From Synechococcus sp. RCC307 (GTDB lineage: Bacteria; Cyanobacteriota; Cyanobacteriia; PCC-6307; Cyanobiaceae), in assembly GCA_000063525.1 (NCBI GenBank), contig CT978603.1, positions 1,979,105 to 2,043,104 of the forward strand: 64,000 nucleotides of DNA, given 5' to 3'. The position numbers and the translations under genes are program-made. Below, piece by piece: positions 24,047-33,613 of the stretch (position 1 is its first letter; every line of letters begins with the position of its first letter). Under the pieces are notes generated by a model. It was given only the letters and a program-made list of their open reading frames with translations. It searched no databases and was not told where the DNA came from.

Positions 24047-25348
24047 ATGGGGCTTTCCCTGCGGTTGCTGACTCTGGTGTTGCTGTTGGCCTTGGTGGCC
24101 TTCTTTGCCGCCAGTGAATTTGCCTTGATGCGGCTGCGGCCCACCCGGGTGCAGGAACTGGCCGAGCGCGGCAATGCGGCGGCACTAGCGATTGCACGCC
24201 TGCAGCGGCATCTGCGCCGGGCTTTGCTGGCCACTCAACTGGGCTTGAGCCTGGCCCTATTGGCCCTCGGCTGGGGCAGCCACAGCCTGCTCACCCTGCT
24301 GCATGGGCCCACACCTCCGGCCTGGCTGCAGCTGGTGGTGTTTGCGCTGCTCGCCCTGCTGGCCACCCTGCTGGGCGGATTGCTGCCCAAAGCCTGGGTG
24401 CTCGATGACCCGGAGAACGCAGCGCTGCGGCTTGGCCCCCTGCTCGAATCGGTCAACCAAGCCCTAGCCCCGCTGCTGAGCGCGATTGAGGCCGTAGCCA
24501 ACGTGCTGCTACGCGCCTTTGGACTACCGCTGCAATGGGACCGGCTGGTGCCATCGCTCTCAGCCAGTGAGCTCGAAAGCTTGATCGAGAACGACGCCGT
24601 CATTGGCCTGGAGCCGGATGAGCGCAACATCCTTGAGGGGGTGTTCTCCCTGAGGGACACCCAGGTGCGCGAGGTGATGGTGCCCCGCTCCGGGATGGTG
24701 ACCTTGCCGCTGGAGGCCTGCCTCAGCGACCTGATGGAGGCGGTGGTCTCCACCCGCCATGCCCGCTTCCCGGTGATTGGCGAATCACTCGATGATGTCC
24801 GCGGCCTACTGGATCTCCGCCTGCTGGCCGCACCGCTCGTCCGTGGTGAACTAACCCTCGACTCTCCCTTGAGCCCGTACATCTGCCCGGTGGCCCGGAT
24901 TCAAGAGAGTGCCTCCCTGGCCGATCTGCTGCCCCAAATCCGCAGCGGGGAACCTGTACTGGTGGTGGTGGATGAACACGGCGGCACCGAAGGGCTGGTG
25001 ACCATCGCTGATCTCACCAGCGAAATCGTGGGCGATGAATTGGAAGATGACGGCGACGAGGCCGATCTGATTCCGCTGGGCGGCAACTGCTGGCGCGTGG
25101 CCGGTGATCTGGAGATTTTTGAGCTCAATCGCCAACTGGGGCTCAAGCTGCCGGAATCCGATGAACACCACACCCTGGCTGGGTTTCTGCTCGAGCGACT
25201 GCAGCACATCCCCGCCGCTGGCGAGGCCCTCAACTGGGAGGGTGACCAATTCACGGTGCTGACGATGGACGGGCCCCGCATCGAGGACGTGAAGATCTGC
25301 CTCGGAGAACGCAGCAATGCGTTGATAATGAGCCCCCAGCAGGACTAG
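24047..25348 (+). CDS. CNNM/CorC-type transporter-associated protein (DUF21-CBS-CorC)
   Basis: A 433-residue membrane protein with the DUF21 transmembrane domain at residues ~1-190, including the N-terminal FFAASEFALMRLRPTRVQEL motif. A CBS pair follows (~200-330; VREVMVPRSGMV and VVDEHGGTEGLVTIADL), then a C-terminal CorC_HlyC domain with WRVAGDLEIFELNRQLG. Family members are associated with Mg2+/Co2+ export and are often mis-named hemolysins. No signal other than the first membrane helix is seen. The gene is independent of its neighbours by spacing of about 34 bases on each side. Confidence 0.92.
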   Translation: MGLSLRLLTLVLLLALVAFFAASEFALMRLRPTRVQELAERGNAAALAIARLQRHLRRALLATQLGLSLALLALGWGSHSLLTLLHGPTPPAWLQLVVFALLALLATLLGGLLPKAWVLDDPENAALRLGPLLESVNQALAPLLSAIEAVANVLLRAFGLPLQWDRLVPSLSASELESLIENDAVIGLEPDERNILEGVFSLRDTQVREVMVPRSGMVTLPLEACLSDLMEAVVSTRHARFPVIGESLDDVRGLLDLRLLAAPLVRGELTLDSPLSPYICPVARIQESASLADLLPQIRSGEPVLVVVDEHGGTEGLVTIADLTSEIVGDELEDDGDEADLIPLGGNCWRVAGDLEIFELNRQLGLKLPESDEHHTLAGFLLERLQHIPAAGEALNWEGDQFTVLTMDGPRIEDVKICLGERSNALIMSPQQD

Positions 25349-25381
25349 TCCCCTGCCTGCAACACCGCCCAGCTCACCAGG

Positions 25382-26377
25382 ATGAAACCAGTCAAGGTGG
25401 GCGTGATCGGCATCGGCAACATGGGCTGGAATCACGCCCGTGTGCTGAGCCTGTTGCGCGATGCCGAGCTGGTGGGCGTTGCTGACCCCGATTCCGCCCG
25501 CGGCGCCTTAGCCACCGAACAGTTCGGTTGCCGCTGGTTTGCTGACTACAACGACCTCATCGAGGAAGTGGAAGCGGTTTGCATTGCCGTGCCGACCCTG
25601 CTGCACCACCCGGTGGGCATGGCCTGCCTCAAGGCCGGCGTGCATGTGCTGATCGAAAAGCCGATCGCGGCCAATGAGCAGGAAGCCGGAGAATTGATCG
25701 CCGCAGCGGAGCAGGCTGGCCGCTTGCTGCAAGTGGGCCACATCGAGCGCTTCAACCCGGCCTTTCGGGAGCTGCTCAACGTGGTGGCCAATGAAGAAGT
25801 GGTGGTGCTAGAAGGCCGGCGCCACAGCCCCCATGCCGATCGCGCCAACGATGTGTCGGTGGTGCTGGATCTGATGATCCACGACATCGACTTGGCGCTG
25901 GAACTGTCAGGAGCTCCCGTGGTGGGATTCGCCGCGGCTGGTGGCCGCAGCAGCGACGGCCCCATCGACTACGTCACCGCCACGTTGAACTTCGCCAATG
26001 GCGTTGCCGCCAGCCTCACCGCCAGCAAGATGAGCCACCGCAAGGAGCGCTGCCTCACGGCCCACTGCCGCGACAGCCTGGTGGAGGCGGACTTCCTCAA
26101 CCGCAACTTGCGCATCCACAGGCGCGCCCATGAGTCCTATTCCGCCACCCGGGGGGAACTGCTCTATCGCCACGACGGTTTCATCGAAGAGGTGAGCATC
26201 TCCCCCACCGAACCGCTCTATGCCGAACTCGAGCATTTTCTGCAGTGCGTGCGTGGTGCGGCCAAACCAGCCGTTGATGGTCTGCAAGCGTCCCGGGCTC
26301 TACGGCTGGCCGACCTGATTGAGCAGGCGGTTGAGCAGCCGCAGCAGAGCTTGCTGCAGCTCGATACACCGCTCTAG
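25382..26377 (+). CDS. Gfo/Idh/MocA-family oxidoreductase
   Basis: A 331-residue NAD(P)-dependent dehydrogenase. The Rossmann motif GVIGIGNMGWNHARVLSLL opens the protein, and the EKPIAANEQEAGELI block contains the catalytic Lys of the family. GHIERFNPAFRELL and the C-terminal alpha/beta domain are typical of the sugar or inositol dehydrogenases acting on UDP-sugars or polyols. The substrate is not identifiable. The stop overlaps the convergent GH15-like gene by four bases. Confidence 0.9.
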   Translation: MKPVKVGVIGIGNMGWNHARVLSLLRDAELVGVADPDSARGALATEQFGCRWFADYNDLIEEVEAVCIAVPTLLHHPVGMACLKAGVHVLIEKPIAANEQEAGELIAAAEQAGRLLQVGHIERFNPAFRELLNVVANEEVVVLEGRRHSPHADRANDVSVVLDLMIHDIDLALELSGAPVVGFAAAGGRSSDGPIDYVTATLNFANGVAASLTASKMSHRKERCLTAHCRDSLVEADFLNRNLRIHRRAHESYSATRGELLYRHDGFIEEVSISPTEPLYAELEHFLQCVRGAAKPAVDGLQASRALRLADLIEQAVEQPQQSLLQLDTPL

Positions 26378-29300
26378 GCCGCAATCGCGCTGTCCACCAA
26401 TTGGTGCAAGGCCCCCACGCAAAGCTCACGGCAGCGGGTTGGTGAGGCCCGGTAGAAGCCGTCCCAAGCAGCGGCCTTGTGGGAGCCGTAGTCGCTGAGC
26501 CGGTGGCTGGGGTCCTGCTCCAACCAACCCAGCCGCACGGCATGGCCAATCACCACATCCAAAGCGATGTGGTCGTCAAAGCAGACATCGGGGTTGGCCT
26601 CAAAAAAGGCCATCAACGACAACAGCGCTTCGATCGAGAGTTGGCGGTACTCCGGCGCTTCGATCTTGCTGAGCAGGTGCTCCACCAACACCGCAAAGTT
26701 CTGCTCATCGGGCGTTTTCTCAGCCAACAAGGCGCTGTCCAAACGATTGCGGCGCTCCAACTTGTCGCCAATCAATAGCCCGCGGCAGTGCTGCAGCAGC
26801 CCCCACACACCGGGATAAAAATTGCGCGGCACCCACTGAAGGGCCCCGCGGCGCACCCGGTGCTGCAGCCAGCAGCCCCCGGTGGGTTTCTCCGCCACTG
26901 GCGCAGGTGCTTGCCACAGCGCTTTGCCGCGCAGATGCAGCTGTTCGCAGCGCTGTAAGGCTGCTCGAGCCCGGGTGAGATCCGCCAGCACCACCCCCAC
27001 ACGCCGGAAAATGCCGTGAGGAGGCAAAGCGCACAGCGCTTCAAACGCTTCGGCTGAACCGAGCTTGCGCTCGGTGGCTAATTCGCTGGTGAGCAGCAGC
27101 AGCAGTTGCCCGAGCTGGAAGGTCAAGGTGCCCTGAAGCAGAGCCGGACGCTGGCGGGCCAAACCCTCGAGGGCCAGCAGCAACTCCTGCTGCAGGATCG
27201 TCTCGCGACTGTCTTCGCCGCTGAATTGACGCATCCGCTGGGCGATGGCAGCGCTATCGAGGGGCTCACTGATGCGCGAGCGACTGGTGTAGTTGCGGCC
27301 CACCACCAGTTGGCGGTTGCGAGCGAGCAAATCATCGAGCGCATCTTCGAGATGGGGGTGCACCAACCCCAGCAACCCAGCGCAGCGGCGCACCGGCTCC
27401 CAATCACCAGCCTCCAGGCTGCGCCGATAGACAGCCTCCACCATCTGGGTCACCGGCACTGGCAAGGCCTGATCAGGCGCCTGCAACTGGGCTGAAGCAC
27501 CCAAGCGCAACTGCAACTGCTCCAGCAATTCCGCCTGCTCCCGCAGGGAGGTGCTGCCCCACAGCTGGGCGGCCAAATCGAGGGGCGTGGTGGATTCCAG
27601 CTCCAGCTCCTGCTCGCGGTCGACCGTGAGCGAGCGGTGACCGCTGGCTTGGGCGAGTTGCAGCGGAACCGCCGGCAGCGGGACAGCTGGGGGGAGAGCT
27701 GGTAGCGCCACCGCCTCACAGGCCGCCGCTGAGATGTGATCAGCCAAGGTGCCCAACTGCACCTCCACACCCCCAAACGATCCAGAGGCCAACGTGCGGG
27801 CCAGCTCCAACACCTGCTCACGGCGGCGCGCAAAAGGGGCCGCAGCGATCGGCACCAACAGCAGCGGCTCACCATCGGCCAGCCAATGGCGTTGCAGCAG
27901 CCGCAGCTCCCCCAACAGGGCATCGGCCAGCTGCTCGGGGTCATCGGCCAGATAGAAGGTGCTCTCCTCGAGCACAGGGGGCAAGAACGCTGTCAGCTGC
28001 TCGCCGCAGCGGTAGAGCCGGGCCACCGCCAAGGTGGCCGTCGCCCCTTCCGGTGGACCGCTGAGCCCCAAGCTCTCGCAACGCCCCAACAGGGCCAAGG
28101 CCTGGGCCAGCCGATGCGATGACTCAATGCCCACATCGCCATCGCCTGGGGTGACGATCGGCAGACCTTCACGACTCAAGCCAGCCGCCACCGCGGCATC
28201 GCCAGGCACCAGCGCCAGCCTCACCCGTTGGCAGCCAGGACGGCTCGGTAAACGCCGGCCGCAGGGATCCAACTCCTGCGGCGTGATCCAGCGGCCGATC
28301 AGCAGCTGACCCAGCAACCACAGGCTCTGACTCCAGAGCAAGGGCACGTTGTCGTTGGGCTCACGCGGCTGGCTGCCGGGCGTTTGGCGCTCAGCCGCCA
28401 CCGCCGACGCCGGCACCCGATACAGCTCAGGCAGCAACAAATCCTCGCCGCGCTGAACGGCCAGTTGCTGCAGCCGCTGATCCAAGTCTTCGGCCTGCTG
28501 CCAACGCTCCTCCATGCAGGCGGTCACCAACTCAAAGGCCAAAAACAGGGGCCATTGGCATTCGATGCCTTCAAAGCAAGCCAGCTCTTCGGGCTCGTAA
28601 TGCAGCCGCGTGCTGTCCTCCACCACGGTCTGATGGCCATCGCGTCGGAAGCGGCTGTAGCCGTAGCGGCCGCCTAGCTCCCGGTGGATGGAGGCTTGGG
28701 TGCGGGCGCGCAACTCCTCACCCTCAACCCCCCAAGAGGGATAGCCAATCACCGCCAGGCAACCGCTATCGACCTCTTTGCTGGCTGATTCCCGCGGCAG
28801 CAGTGCCTCCAAGGCGCGCCTGAGGCGGAGCACCGCATCGGGCGGCACCCACAGGGTGTGGCGGCCATCGCCATGGGGGCCGAAGGGATCCAAGCCGCTG
28901 CTGGCCTCCAGGGACGCTTTCACCAAGCCAATCGAACTGGCATTGCGCTCAGGGGCTCCATTGTTTCCCTTGTCGCCGCGCTCCCAGATGCCGTAGTCCG
29001 CCACCCGGTAGGCGCGACAGAGGTAATAGATCAGGTTTTGCACAAAGGCGGCCTGGGCGGCATTGGCCACCACCACCAGGCCTGAGCGCGTTAGCTGCGC
29101 AAGCTGCAGGACAAACAGGGACGTGGCATCGAGTTGCAGGTGGCCCCAGGCGTTATCAGCCACCACCGGCTGGCCGGTCTCGGTGTCGTACTTGGCATGG
29201 AGGGCATCCAGCAGCTCCTGGCTCGCCTTGAAGCGTTCGACCTTGGCCGCCTGAGCCATCATCGAGCGCATCAAACCGCGCATGAGCGCCAACACGCTCT

Positions 29301-29568
29301 GCTCCAGCGCATAGACGCGCGCAGGCCGTTGCCCTTGACGCCGCCAGGCCAGCGCCAGACCCCAGATCGCCTGAACGGTGTACACGTTGTCGCGCACCCA
29401 GGCATCGCCGTAGTTGCCATGCACCGTGTTGGCGGTGCTGGCCGGCATCAGGCCCGTGATCGGGTGCTGCCTGGCCAGGAAGACGCGGTCCACCTGGGCA
29501 TCGAGGCGTTCCAGTTGTTCCAGTGCCGGGCCAGCACTGGTCTGCGTTGTCAGGCTGGTCATCATCAA
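26374..29568 (-). CDS. GH15 / phosphorylase b kinase regulatory-subunit-like protein (1064 aa)
   Basis: A very large protein whose N-terminal (alpha/alpha)6 domain resembles glucoamylases (GH15) and the regulatory subunits of phosphorylase kinase. The early NTVHGNYGDAWVRDNVYTVQ, GDKGNNGAPERNASSIG and YSRFRRDGHQ segments are typical of that domain. The C-terminal half is rich in Leu/Gln/Ala helices (LLGELRLLQRHWL and similar) and resembles the PHK alpha/beta arrangement, with no second catalytic domain evident. Cyanobacteria carry a gene of this size of unknown role; a link to glycogen turnover is possible but unproven. It is divergent from the WecG-type gene by 30 bases. Confidence 0.85.
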   Translation of the reverse strand: MMMTSLTTQTSAGPALEQLERLDAQVDRVFLARQHPITGLMPASTANTVHGNYGDAWVRDNVYTVQAIWGLALAWRRQGQRPARVYALEQSVLALMRGLMRSMMAQAAKVERFKASQELLDALHAKYDTETGQPVVADNAWGHLQLDATSLFVLQLAQLTRSGLVVVANAAQAAFVQNLIYYLCRAYRVADYGIWERGDKGNNGAPERNASSIGLVKASLEASSGLDPFGPHGDGRHTLWVPPDAVLRLRRALEALLPRESASKEVDSGCLAVIGYPSWGVEGEELRARTQASIHRELGGRYGYSRFRRDGHQTVVEDSTRLHYEPEELACFEGIECQWPLFLAFELVTACMEERWQQAEDLDQRLQQLAVQRGEDLLLPELYRVPASAVAAERQTPGSQPREPNDNVPLLWSQSLWLLGQLLIGRWITPQELDPCGRRLPSRPGCQRVRLALVPGDAAVAAGLSREGLPIVTPGDGDVGIESSHRLAQALALLGRCESLGLSGPPEGATATLAVARLYRCGEQLTAFLPPVLEESTFYLADDPEQLADALLGELRLLQRHWLADGEPLLLVPIAAAPFARRREQVLELARTLASGSFGGVEVQLGTLADHISAAACEAVALPALPPAVPLPAVPLQLAQASGHRSLTVDREQELELESTTPLDLAAQLWGSTSLREQAELLEQLQLRLGASAQLQAPDQALPVPVTQMVEAVYRRSLEAGDWEPVRRCAGLLGLVHPHLEDALDDLLARNRQLVVGRNYTSRSRISEPLDSAAIAQRMRQFSGEDSRETILQQELLLALEGLARQRPALLQGTLTFQLGQLLLLLTSELATERKLGSAEAFEALCALPPHGIFRRVGVVLADLTRARAALQRCEQLHLRGKALWQAPAPVAEKPTGGCWLQHRVRRGALQWVPRNFYPGVWGLLQHCRGLLIGDKLERRNRLDSALLAEKTPDEQNFAVLVEHLLSKIEAPEYRQLSIEALLSLMAFFEANPDVCFDDHIALDVVIGHAVRLGWLEQDPSHRLSDYGSHKAAAWDGFYRASPTRCRELCVGALHQLVDSAIAA

Positions 29569-29598
29569 TCAGATTCTCTCGCGTCAGCGGCTCTGCCC

Positions 29599-30372
29599 AT
29601 GTCCCCAGCCCCTAGTCCCTGTGACCGCCAGCAGGTGCTCGGGATGCCGGTGGACGCCTGCCCCGATGTGCTGGCAGCGGCTGTGGAGCTGCACCGCAGC
29701 GGTGGCGGGCAACTGGTCACCCTCAATGCCGAGATGACGATGACGGCGCTGGCCCAGCCAGAGCTCGGGCAGGCGATTCGGGCCGCTGACCTCGTGATTC
29801 CCGATGGTGCAGGCGTGGTTTGGGCCTTGCGGCGCCAGGGCATTCGGGTGCGCCGCAGCCCTGGCATCGAACTGGCCCATGACCTGCTCGCCCATGCCGC
29901 CCAACACCACTGGCGCGTCGCCCTGGTGGGGGCGAGCCCGGCTGTGATGGAGCAGCTCACTCAGCAGCTCCCCCAACAGCACCCTGGCCTGCAGCTGGTC
30001 ATGGCCGTGCATGGCTTTCAAGCACCCGAGGCATGGCCTGGGCTGGAACAGCAACTGCTGTCCCTCAAGCCTGATCTGGTGCTAGCGGCGTTGGGGGTGC
30101 CGCGGCAGGAAACCTGGATCCAACGTCTGCATCACCACCAAGCAGGTCTATGGATGGGCGTTGGCGGCAGTTTTGATGTGTGGTCAGGGCAAAAGAAAAG
30201 GGCCCCCCAATGGATGGGAGCCCTTCAAATTGAATGGTTGTACCGATTGCTTCAGGAACCGAGCCGCTGGCGCCGCATGCTGGCCTTGCCGCAGTTTGCC
30301 TGGGCTGTAATCAGCGGAAACCCACCGAGGCCTGCCACACAAAGGCCAGAAGCAGGAAAAAGACCGGGATAA
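29599..30372 (+). CDS. WecG/TagA/CpsF-family glycosyltransferase
   Basis: A 257-residue glycosyltransferase (GT26-type) adding an N-acetylmannosamine or related sugar to a lipid-linked acceptor in surface-polysaccharide assembly. It shows [52 protein letters not shown] and [16 protein letters not shown], all family landmarks. The start ATG 29599 is chosen over an upstream frame antisense to the GH15-like gene. Its last 62 bases are antisense to psbK. A WecA/MraY-type phosphosugar transferase at 46166 could supply the acceptor. Confidence 0.92.
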
Positions 30373-30454
30373 GCGGAAGGATGTCCACGAGTGGGCCAAA
30401 GGCGCGGTAAGCCTCGGGAAGCTGGGCCAACAGAGGCAGTGCAGCGTTCACCAT
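30311..30454 (-). CDS. psbK: Photosystem II protein K
   Basis: The 47-residue translation starts [19 protein letters not shown], which is the short presequence plus mature N-terminus of PsbK. It continues [20 protein letters not shown] and ends ASVGFR. PsbK is a single-helix subunit at the periphery of photosystem II near CP43. It lies 30 bases downstream of tgt on the same strand, the usual cyanobacterial arrangement. The 3' 62 bases overlap the convergent glycosyltransferase gene. Confidence 0.96.
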
Positions 30455-30484
30455 CGTGGTCGAAAACCAAGCAGTCGCTGGACG

Positions 30485-31621
30485 TTACCACGTGTGGAAC
30501 GCCGGTGAGTTCAGCTCCCAAGGAGCGAAATGCTCTGAAAAACAACCCTCCTCAATGGCTTGGGCCATCGATTTGGTGTAGCGGATCAACTGCGTGAGGT
30601 TGTGCAGGCTCAGCAGCGTCAACCCGAGGATTTCATCGCTCTTGATCAAGTGATGCAGATAAGCCCGGCTGTGCTGTTGGCAGCAGGCGCAGGGGCAACT
30701 GGGATCCAGGGGGGTGTGATCCTCCCGGAAGCGCGCGTTTTTGAGATTCCAGCGCTCACCATTCACCAACGCCGCACCATGGCGACCCAGGCGCGTTGGC
30801 AGCACGCAGTCAAATAGATCCACCCCATGGGCCACGGCCTGTGCCATCTCCGGCAGGGTGCCCACCCCCATCAGATAGCGGGGCTTGTGTTCCGGCAGCA
30901 GCGGTGTGCACCAGCGCACCACCTCATGCATCGCCGCCGCGGGCTCCCCCACACTGACCCCGCCAATGGCACATCCCGGCAGATCAAAGCTGGCGATCAC
31001 CCGGGCCGATTCCTCGCGCAGGTCTTGGAAGACACCCCCTTGCACGATTCCAAACAGCGCCTGATCCGGGCGCTGATGGGCCGTGACACAGCGCTCTAAC
31101 CAGCGGTGCGTGCGGTCGCAGGCCTCCCGCACATCCTCATGACTGGCGGGATAGGGAGGGCACTGATCAAAGGCCATGGCCACATCAGCCCCAAGCTGCT
31201 CTTGGATCGCCATCGAGCGCTCTGGGGTGAGCTCAACCACCGAGCCATCGCGCGGGGACTGGAAGGTGACACCGCGCTCTTTGATCGCATTGAGGCTCGC
31301 CAGGCTGAACACCTGGAACCCGCCGGAGTCGGTGAGCATCGGCCCAGGCCAACCCATAAAACGGTGCAGCCCGCCAGCGGCCGCCACGATCGACTCCCCC
31401 GGTTGCAGATGCAGATGGAAGGTGTTGGAGAGCACCATCTGCGCGTCGGTGCTGCGCAGTTGCTCAGCACTAATGCCCTTCACCGTGGCCGCGGTGCCCA
31501 CCGGCATGAAGCGTGGGGTCTCCACCACGCCATGGGGGGTGTGAAAGCGACCCGTGCGGGCCTGGGTGTGTGGGCAGCGATGCAGCAGCTCGAATTGGAA
31601 CGGAGCAGCAGTGCTCAACAC
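30485..31621 (-). CDS. tgt: Queuine/preQ1 tRNA-ribosyltransferase
   Basis: The 378-residue enzyme exchanges guanine 34 for preQ1 in tRNAs with GUN anticodons. Present are the nucleophile/binding region [12 protein letters not shown], the catalytic aspartates ([10 protein letters not shown] and [13 protein letters not shown]), and the zinc-binding motif [17 protein letters not shown]. The start is ambiguous: TTG 31636, GTG 31621 or TTG 31618, all in frame; GTG 31621 is chosen because no ATG is available near the conserved N-terminus. It is co-oriented with psbK downstream and divergent from cobS. Confidence 0.93.
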   Translation of the reverse strand: MLSTAAPFQFELLHRCPHTQARTGRFHTPHGVVETPRFMPVGTAATVKGISAEQLRSTDAQMVLSNTFHLHLQPGESIVAAAGGLHRFMGWPGPMLTDSGGFQVFSLASLNAIKERGVTFQSPRDGSVVELTPERSMAIQEQLGADVAMAFDQCPPYPASHEDVREACDRTHRWLERCVTAHQRPDQALFGIVQGGVFQDLREESARVIASFDLPGCAIGGVSVGEPAAAMHEVVRWCTPLLPEHKPRYLMGVGTLPEMAQAVAHGVDLFDCVLPTRLGRHGAALVNGERWNLKNARFREDHTPLDPSCPCACCQQHSRAYLHHLIKSDEILGLTLLSLHNLTQLIRYTKSMAQAIEEGCFSEHFAPWELNSPAFHTW

Positions 31622-31684
31622 CCACAGACAGCGCAACTCTCACCCTATGGCGAGGCGCAGGATGGAGGCAGCACCCAACCGCTG

Positions 31685-32440
31685 ATGCTCAGGTGGTGGC
31701 CGGATCTGGCCGGAAGCTGGATCTTCTACACAACGCTCCCGCTCTGGCCGGGGGTGACCCCGCGCTTTGAGCGGATTGCCCGGTTTGCTCCGGTGATTGG
31801 CGTCTTCATTGGTGGCGCCCAAGCTGGCCTCTGGCTGCTGGGCCGCGAACTGGGGCTGCCCAGCGCCAGCTGCGCCCTACTGGTGCTGGCCCTGGGGCTT
31901 TGGCTCACCGGCGGCTTGCACCTCGATGGGGTGATGGATACCGGAGATGGCTTGGCCGCCGGCCCCCGCTGCCTAGCGGCCATGGCCGACAGCCGCATCG
32001 GCGCCAGCGGCTTGGTGGCTGGCCTGATGGTGCTGCTGCTCAAGTTGGGTGCCCTGCTGGCCCTCGCGGCCTTGGCACCCACCCTGTTGATCTGGAGTGC
32101 GGTGTGGGGCCGCATTGCACCACTGCTGGCCATCGCCTGGTTCCCCTATCTCAGGGCCGAAGGCAGTGGTGGCTTCCACCGGCTCCAGCGTCAACCCCTG
32201 CTGCAAGAACTGCTGCCGGCAGCGGCTGTGCTGGGGCTGCTGATAGGACTCAGCCTCAGCCCCCCCGGCACGCGCACGGTGCTGGCTGGGGTTTGCGGTG
32301 TGATCCCAACGCTGCTGGTGCCTCGGCTGCTGGGCCAACGCCTGGGAGGACACACCGGCGATAGCTACGGCGCCTGCGTGGAATGGACCGAAGCCTGCAC
32401 GCTGTGGAGCGGCTGGCTGATGCTGCGTCTGCTCAGCTGA
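31685..32440 (+). CDS. cobS: Adenosylcobinamide-GDP ribazoletransferase (CobS)
   Basis: A 251-residue membrane enzyme of the last steps of (pseudo)cobalamin assembly, joining the lower ligand to adenosylcobinamide-GDP. It is hydrophobic with the conserved acidic signatures GGLHLDGVMDTGDGL (metal binding), MADSRIGASG, and the C-terminal GGHTGDSYGACVEWTEA. ATG 31685 is chosen because upstream sequence is antisense to tgt. The 3' end overlaps the convergent histidine kinase by eight bases. A CobO-like gene (61403) and a CobD-like aminotransferase (right edge) also relate to corrinoid synthesis. Confidence 0.94.
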   Translation: MLRWWPDLAGSWIFYTTLPLWPGVTPRFERIARFAPVIGVFIGGAQAGLWLLGRELGLPSASCALLVLALGLWLTGGLHLDGVMDTGDGLAAGPRCLAAMADSRIGASGLVAGLMVLLLKLGALLALAALAPTLLIWSAVWGRIAPLLAIAWFPYLRAEGSGGFHRLQRQPLLQELLPAAAVLGLLIGLSLSPPGTRTVLAGVCGVIPTLLVPRLLGQRLGGHTGDSYGACVEWTEACTLWSGWLMLRLLS

Positions 32441-33539
32441 GCGGCAGCGTCAACACAAACGCGTTCCCCGCAGCCGCCAAACCAGGCGCTAAAGCACTGG
32501 CAGGACAGTGCAGCTGCAGACTGCCGCCGCTGGCTTCGGCTTGATCGCGAGCCAAGGCCAAACCCAACCCCGTGCCGCTGAGCTTGGCGCCATGGCGGCC
32601 GCGCTCACCGCGCTGAAAGATCCGTTCACGCTCATCAAGGTCGATCAAGGGACCGCTGTCCCAAACCGCCAATTGCAGTTGATCGGGCCCCGAGGCGATC
32701 CACAGCCCCAAATCACCACCTGGATCGCTGTAGCGAAAGGCGTTTTCCAGCAAATTGGCCAAAATTTCACCCACCGTGGCCGCCGGCACTGAAACCTCCG
32801 GCACAGGTCCTGGGGGATGCCAACGCCGGCCTTGAAGCTTGGCCGTTGCGGCGGCGCGAGCCAGCAGAGGCTCCAAACAATCACTGAGCAAACGCGGCTG
32901 CTCTGGCGCCAACACCGGTGGCAGCAGCAGAGGCGCCTCGCTGCCGCTGGCCTGGGGCAACACCAAGCCGGCCTCCGAGCTGCTCAAGGCATCGAGATAA
33001 CCCGCCAACGACTGCTGCTCATCAAGGAGATGCTCCACCAGTTCGCGGCGTTCATCACTGGCTTCAACCCGGCGCAGCAACAGCTGCGTGAAGGTGCGAA
33101 GGGCTGCCAAAGGGTTGCGCATCTGATGCACCAGCAGATCGCGCTGACGCCGCTCCCGTTGCAACTCGCCTTGCCAGCGCTGCTGCTCCAGGTCCAACAG
33201 CAAGGCCTGAGCCAACACCTGGGCAGCACTATGCAACCGCTGATTGAGCGGCTCAGGCCACTGCCCAAGCGCGCTATCCACCCGCAGCGCACCAATCACG
33301 GCGGCCTCCTGCCGCAACGGCAGCCAGCGGCGCGATTGCCGGGGGGTTAATAACGGTGCCGCCTCAGCGGCGGGCTCCAAACGGGTGGCCGTTCGCGGCC
33401 AGGCCTGCACCAATTGCAGCTGCAGCTCACCGTCTGCCGCTGGCATGGCCACGTACACACCGAGGCCCACCAGCTCTTGACAATCACAGAACTGGTCAAG
33501 CTGCTGAGCGACCAGCTGGCGAAAGCGCTCAGAAATCAT
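32433..33539 (-). CDS. Sensor histidine kinase, soluble, GAF-like sensor (possibly Hik2/CSK type)
   Basis: A 368-residue kinase without a membrane segment. The N-terminal ~130 residues form a GAF-like sensor with CDC at residues 18-20. The dimerisation/phosphotransfer region has LVHQMRNPLAALRTFTQLLLRR, with His at the HxMRNPL box. The ATPase domain shows ANLLENAFRYSDPG (N box), VWDSGPLIDLDERERIF and GTGLGLALARDQAEASGG (G boxes). The HQ(M/L)RNPLxALRTF H-box resembles Hik2/chloroplast sensor kinase, which responds to plastoquinone redox state. That equivalence is an inference. Confidence 0.88.
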   Translation of the reverse strand: MISERFRQLVAQQLDQFCDCQELVGLGVYVAMPAADGELQLQLVQAWPRTATRLEPAAEAAPLLTPRQSRRWLPLRQEAAVIGALRVDSALGQWPEPLNQRLHSAAQVLAQALLLDLEQQRWQGELQRERRQRDLLVHQMRNPLAALRTFTQLLLRRVEASDERRELVEHLLDEQQSLAGYLDALSSSEAGLVLPQASGSEAPLLLPPVLAPEQPRLLSDCLEPLLARAAATAKLQGRRWHPPGPVPEVSVPAATVGEILANLLENAFRYSDPGGDLGLWIASGPDQLQLAVWDSGPLIDLDERERIFQRGERGRHGAKLSGTGLGLALARDQAEASGGSLQLHCPASALAPGLAAAGNAFVLTLPLS

Positions 33540-33585
33540 GGCGCCACAGGGCTGCTAGGGCCTGGACAGGGCAACCACGAGGGAC

Positions 33586-33613
33586 TTGCCAAATTCGGAG
33601 AAAGTCTTAAGAT
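33586..33613 (+). promoter_or_regulatory. Putative sigma70-type promoter of the DUF3155 gene
   Basis: TTGCCA (33586-33591) and TAAGAT (33608-33613) are separated by 16 bases, a good -35/-10 spacing. Transcription from here would start near 33620 and give a leader of roughly 315 bases before the DUF3155 ATG at 33938. No alternative promoter is obvious closer to the gene. Mapping is by eye only. Confidence 0.4.

Noticed and set aside
31106-31684. Upstream in-frame extension of cobS
   Set aside because: It is antisense to tgt; CobS family similarity begins at ATG 31685.
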